A stretch of 9,492 nucleotides of DNA, taken from assembly GCA_910577105.1 (NCBI GenBank), contig CAJTMB010000054.1:1-9492 (forward strand). The letters are read 5' to 3'. Under the pieces are notes generated by a model that did no database searches, was not told the DNA's origin, and saw only the letters and a list, made by a program, of their open reading frames with translations. Each line of letters starts with the position of its first letter. Position 1 is the first letter of the stretch. The stretch comes from an uncultured Lachnospiraceae bacterium (GTDB taxonomy: Bacteria; Bacillota; Clostridia; Lachnospirales; Lachnospiraceae). The translations under genes were made by a program, and so were the position numbers. Shown one piece after another: positions 8,221 to 9,492 of the stretch.

Positions 8221-8238
8221 TAATCCGGCGGAAAGCCG
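8213..8238. promoter_or_regulatory. Overlapping small stem-loops at the essC stop codon
   Basis: CGGATT (8213-8218) and AATCCG (8222-8227) form a perfect 6-bp inverted repeat with a 3-base loop, spanning the TGA of essC (8218-8220). It overlaps CGGC (8226-8229), which could instead pair with GCCG (8235-8238). No T tract follows, so a terminator is unlikely. It may be an mRNA processing or stability element between essC and esxA, or chance. The rest of the 84-base gap (8221-8304) holds no convincing promoter by eye. Confidence 0.3.
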
Positions 8239-8304
8239 AATGCATGATGTAAAACCAATAGTGGTATTACATAAACAATTAACCAAAGAAAGGAAGGAAA
8301 AAAC

Positions 8305-8589
8305 ATGGCAACAAGAGTAGAAAGAAGTGGAATCGAGGAATGTGTGAAAAAGGTAAATTCCGCCATTGAACAGTTGAATGCCGCAGCGTCCGAGATTAAC
8401 AGTTCAATGAATGAACTGCCGAATTACTGGGAGGGCGCCGCATACGACAGGGCAAGAAGCGTTTATGAGGAAGAATACCAGACCCTTTTAACCTCCACAG
8501 TGCCGCAGGCAGTGGAAAGCTTCAGGGATTACATCAACCAGTGCATGGAAAAAATCATTGAAATTGATGAACAGCTTGCAGGAAACTAA
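8305..8589 (+). CDS. esxA: WXG100 family secreted protein (EsxA-like)
   Basis: This 94-aa protein has the size and two-helix pattern of WXG100 proteins: a long amphipathic helix at about 7-36, the turn motif W42-E43-G44 in NYWEGAAYD, and a second helix at about 46-91. ATG 8305 is preceded by AGGAAGG at 8291-8297 with a 7-base spacer. EsxA-like proteins form helical-hairpin dimers that are exported by EssC and are needed for secretion of other substrates. There is no signal peptide, as expected. The C-terminal YxxxD/E export motif known from actinobacteria is not obvious: the late tyrosine Y76 is followed by INQC. The 84-base gap after essC, longer than other gaps in the operon, leaves room for separate expression, which would suit a high-abundance substrate. 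Confidence 0.95.
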   Translation: MATRVERSGIEECVKKVNSAIEQLNAAASEINSSMNELPNYWEGAAYDRARSVYEEEYQTLLTSTVPQAVESFRDYINQCMEKIIEIDEQLAGN

Positions 8590-8616
8590 CGCAAAAACTT
8601 ACAAAAGTGTGGTAGA

Positions 8617-8666
8617 GTACTTACAGGGGTAACCCTGTAAGTACCCTGTCAGTATTTACAGGGAGG
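8617..8666 (+). promoter_or_regulatory. Strong 12-bp hairpin with a competing stem over the next gene's ribosome binding site
   Basis: GTACTTACAGGG (8617-8628) and CCCTGTAAGTAC (8633-8644) are a perfect 12-bp inverted repeat closed by the loop GTAA, a GNRA-type tetraloop in RNA. Immediately after, CCCTGT (8644-8649) can pair with ACAGGG (8658-8663), and the 3' arm of the first hairpin (CCCTGTAA, 8633-8640) can instead pair with TTACAGGG (8656-8663). Both alternatives cover part of the GGGAGG ribosome binding site (8661-8666) of the next gene. No T tract follows, so a simple terminator is unlikely. It could stabilise the esxA message, lower read-through, or switch translation of the downstream gene. 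The pairings are visible; the role is inference. Confidence 0.6.
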
Positions 8667-8675
8667 GTGGATACC

Positions 8676-8984
8676 GTGTCAGATACAGTTCGTGTAGGGG
8701 AAGAAAACGTAGAGGAACAAGCCGGAAGTTTGCAGGGGGCGGCAGAATATTTTCAGGTGAATCCTTTGCTGCCGTGCGATGAAAGCAGTACCATTACTGC
8801 AAACAGCAGGGGCAAGGCTGCCTATTACAGGGCGCAGGAAGTGGCATCCCAGATTGGCGGCAATCTGGACAGGGAGGCGGAAAACATCCGCAGCCTCGGC
8901 GCCAAGTTTACAGAGTATGATGAAATGCTGGCAGGGCTGTGGGAATCGGGAACCCGATATCCCGTCATTACAGCTGTGGAATAA
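8676..8984 (+). CDS. Small helical T7SS protein, DUF3130/TIGR04197 (SACOL2603)-like; candidate LXG targeting factor (Lap1)
   Basis: GTG 8676 is chosen over the in-frame GTG 8667 because GGGAGGG (8661-8667) would leave no spacer for the latter but gives 8 bases here; the product is 102 aa (105 from 8667). There is no signal peptide. The pattern ITANSRGKAAYYRAQEVASQI, then NLDREAENIRSLGAKFTEYDEML, matches what is known of the SACOL2603/TIGR04197 family: a short N-terminal helix, a serine-threonine turn around 37-44, then long helices ending in FxxxD, here F78-TEY-D82. In Streptococcus intermedius such Lap1 proteins bind an LXG toxin with a DUF3958 partner and guide it to the secretion machine. 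The position after esxA and before a coiled-coil gene fits. Family call from pattern memory, not a search. Confidence 0.7.
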   Translation: MSDTVRVGEENVEEQAGSLQGAAEYFQVNPLLPCDESSTITANSRGKAAYYRAQEVASQIGGNLDREAENIRSLGAKFTEYDEMLAGLWESGTRYPVITAVE

Positions 8985-9014
8985 AATACATGGGAAGACA
9001 AGAGTGCAAAAGAA

Positions 9015-9377
9015 ATGGAAATTGAAAGAAAACAGGAAGAAATGAAAGAATTCAGAAAAATGGAAGAAAAAGAGGAAGAAATAGACCTTACAGTCAGCAG
9101 ATATTGCCGGGATGAGGAATATGAAGAAACGGAAAATTTTTGCGCATTATCGAAGCTGGAAGAGATGGACGGATGCTGCCCCCAACAGGACGCGGGTATG
9201 CGGGAACTGATAGAGAGGCAGAAGGAAATCCTAAGGCTGATAAAAGCAGAAAAGGCTGAATTTGCAGAGGAGTTTAACATAAAGATGAGGGAAGAAAGAA
9301 GGAATGCAGAAACGGAAAGGGAGGAACTGACGCGCCGTATAAGTGGGCGGGAAGAAGAGCAGGGAGGGACATTATGA
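9015..9377 (+). CDS. Charged coiled-coil protein; candidate second LXG targeting factor (Lap2/DUF3958-like)
   Basis: This protein of up to 120 aa is very rich in Glu, Lys and Arg, with heptad-like helices at about 2-24 and 62-110 and no signal peptide or membrane segment. Four cysteines (C31, C43, C54, C55) sit in the less regular middle part. The start is uncertain: ATG 9015 has only a poor purine stretch upstream, while ATG 9042 (residue 10) has AGG at 9034-9036 and ATG 9060 is also in frame. The size, helical make-up and place between the FxxxD protein and the next gene match the DUF3958-like Lap2 partner of LXG toxin cassettes, but no diagnostic motif is visible and the assignment rests mainly on position. 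The stop overlaps the next start (ATGA at 9374-9377), so the two are translationally coupled. Confidence 0.6.
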   Translation: MEIERKQEEMKEFRKMEEKEEEIDLTVSRYCRDEEYEETENFCALSKLEEMDGCCPQQDAGMRELIERQKEILRLIKAEKAEFAEEFNIKMREERRNAETEREELTRRISGREEEQGGTL

Positions 9378-9492
9378 GGGAAAATTCCTACTTAAACCCG
9401 GCGGCCATAAGGTCGCAGTGCAGCCTTGCGGCATGGTATCTGGAAAAAGACAATGAGTCCATCCGGGCAGCGGAAAACAGCCTGGAGGCTTT
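9374..9492 (+). CDS. 5' end of the next operon gene, candidate LXG-type T7SS effector (partial)
   Basis: ATG 9374 overlaps the preceding stop in an ATGA arrangement and has a strong GGGAGGG at 9362-9368. The frame stays open for 39 codons to the window end. The visible protein starts MRENSYLNPAAIRSQCSLAA and continues as an amphipathic helix (WYLEKDNESIRAAENSLEA) without a signal peptide. This is compatible with the helical N-terminus of LXG effectors or of another WXG100-like adaptor, and position after the two putative targeting factors favours an effector. The toxin domain, if any, would be downstream of the window, so function cannot be read here. Confidence 0.6.
   Translation, partial: MRENSYLNPAAIRSQCSLAAWYLEKDNESIRAAENSLEA

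Noticed and set aside
8617..8663. Intrinsic terminator after esxA
   Set aside because: The hairpin is strong but is followed by CCTGTCAGTATTT rather than a run of T, and a ribosome binding site lies immediately downstream.
8667..8675. GTG 8667 as start of the DUF3130-like gene
   Set aside because: It directly abuts the GGGAGG ribosome binding site with no spacer; the in-frame GTG 8676 has normal 8-base spacing.
8779..9045. + strand open frame bridging the two small 3' genes in another frame
   Set aside because: It is Arg/Lys/Trp-rich, has no ribosome binding site and overlaps the better-supported genes on both sides.
8825..9280. Long reverse-strand open frame (151 codons) opposite the two 3' small genes
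   Set aside because: It is a serine- and phenylalanine-rich mirror of Glu/Lys-rich coding DNA, overlaps two better-supported + strand genes with ribosome binding sites, and has no recognisable protein pattern.

Overview
The window carries the core of a Firmicutes-type type VII secretion system (T7SSb, Ess/Yuk type), all on the + strand. The A+T-leaning bacterial sequence, strong GGAGG-type ribosome binding sites, GTG starts, tightly packed genes and the protein style suggest a Clostridia-class Firmicute, most likely a gut Lachnospiraceae-like organism. That taxonomic call is an inference from protein style, not from a search.

Layout. Bases 1-427 hold a near-perfect inverted repeat followed by the C-terminal end of a surface protein: one Ig-like domain, one membrane anchor and a basic tail. 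Its upstream reading frame is cut by a stop at 11-13. From 448 to 8220 runs a compact operon with gaps of 4-23 bases: two FHA-domain proteins (448-1443 and 1467-2351), a MinD/CpaE-like ATPase with a receiver-like N-terminus (2373-3425), a small ubiquitin-fold EsaB/YukD-like protein (3438-3692) and the large FtsK/SpoIIIE-type motor EssC (3697-8220, 1507 aa). After an 84-base gap comes an EsxA-like WXG100 protein (8305-8589). After a second gap, with a striking 12-bp hairpin and overlapping alternative pairings, come a small helical protein ending in an FxxxD motif (8676-8984), a charged coiled-coil protein (9015-9377) and the first 39 codons of another gene (9374 onward) that runs off the window.

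How it fits together. EssC is the membrane ATPase that drives export, EsaB is a conserved accessory factor and EsxA is the small secreted helical-hairpin substrate. The 3' cluster has the order WXG100, DUF3130/TIGR04197-like, coiled coil, next gene. This matches the targeting-factor cassettes that precede LXG toxins in other Firmicutes, so the truncated last gene is a candidate effector. The additions that set this locus apart from the S. aureus/B. subtilis model are two stand-alone FHA proteins, one with a run of threonine motifs resembling FHA ligands, and a receiver-MinD ATPase. Together they suggest control by phosphorylation and possibly by localisation. EssA, EssB and EsaA are not recognisable here. 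They may lie outside the window, or the N-terminal domains of the FHA proteins may fill part of the EssB role.
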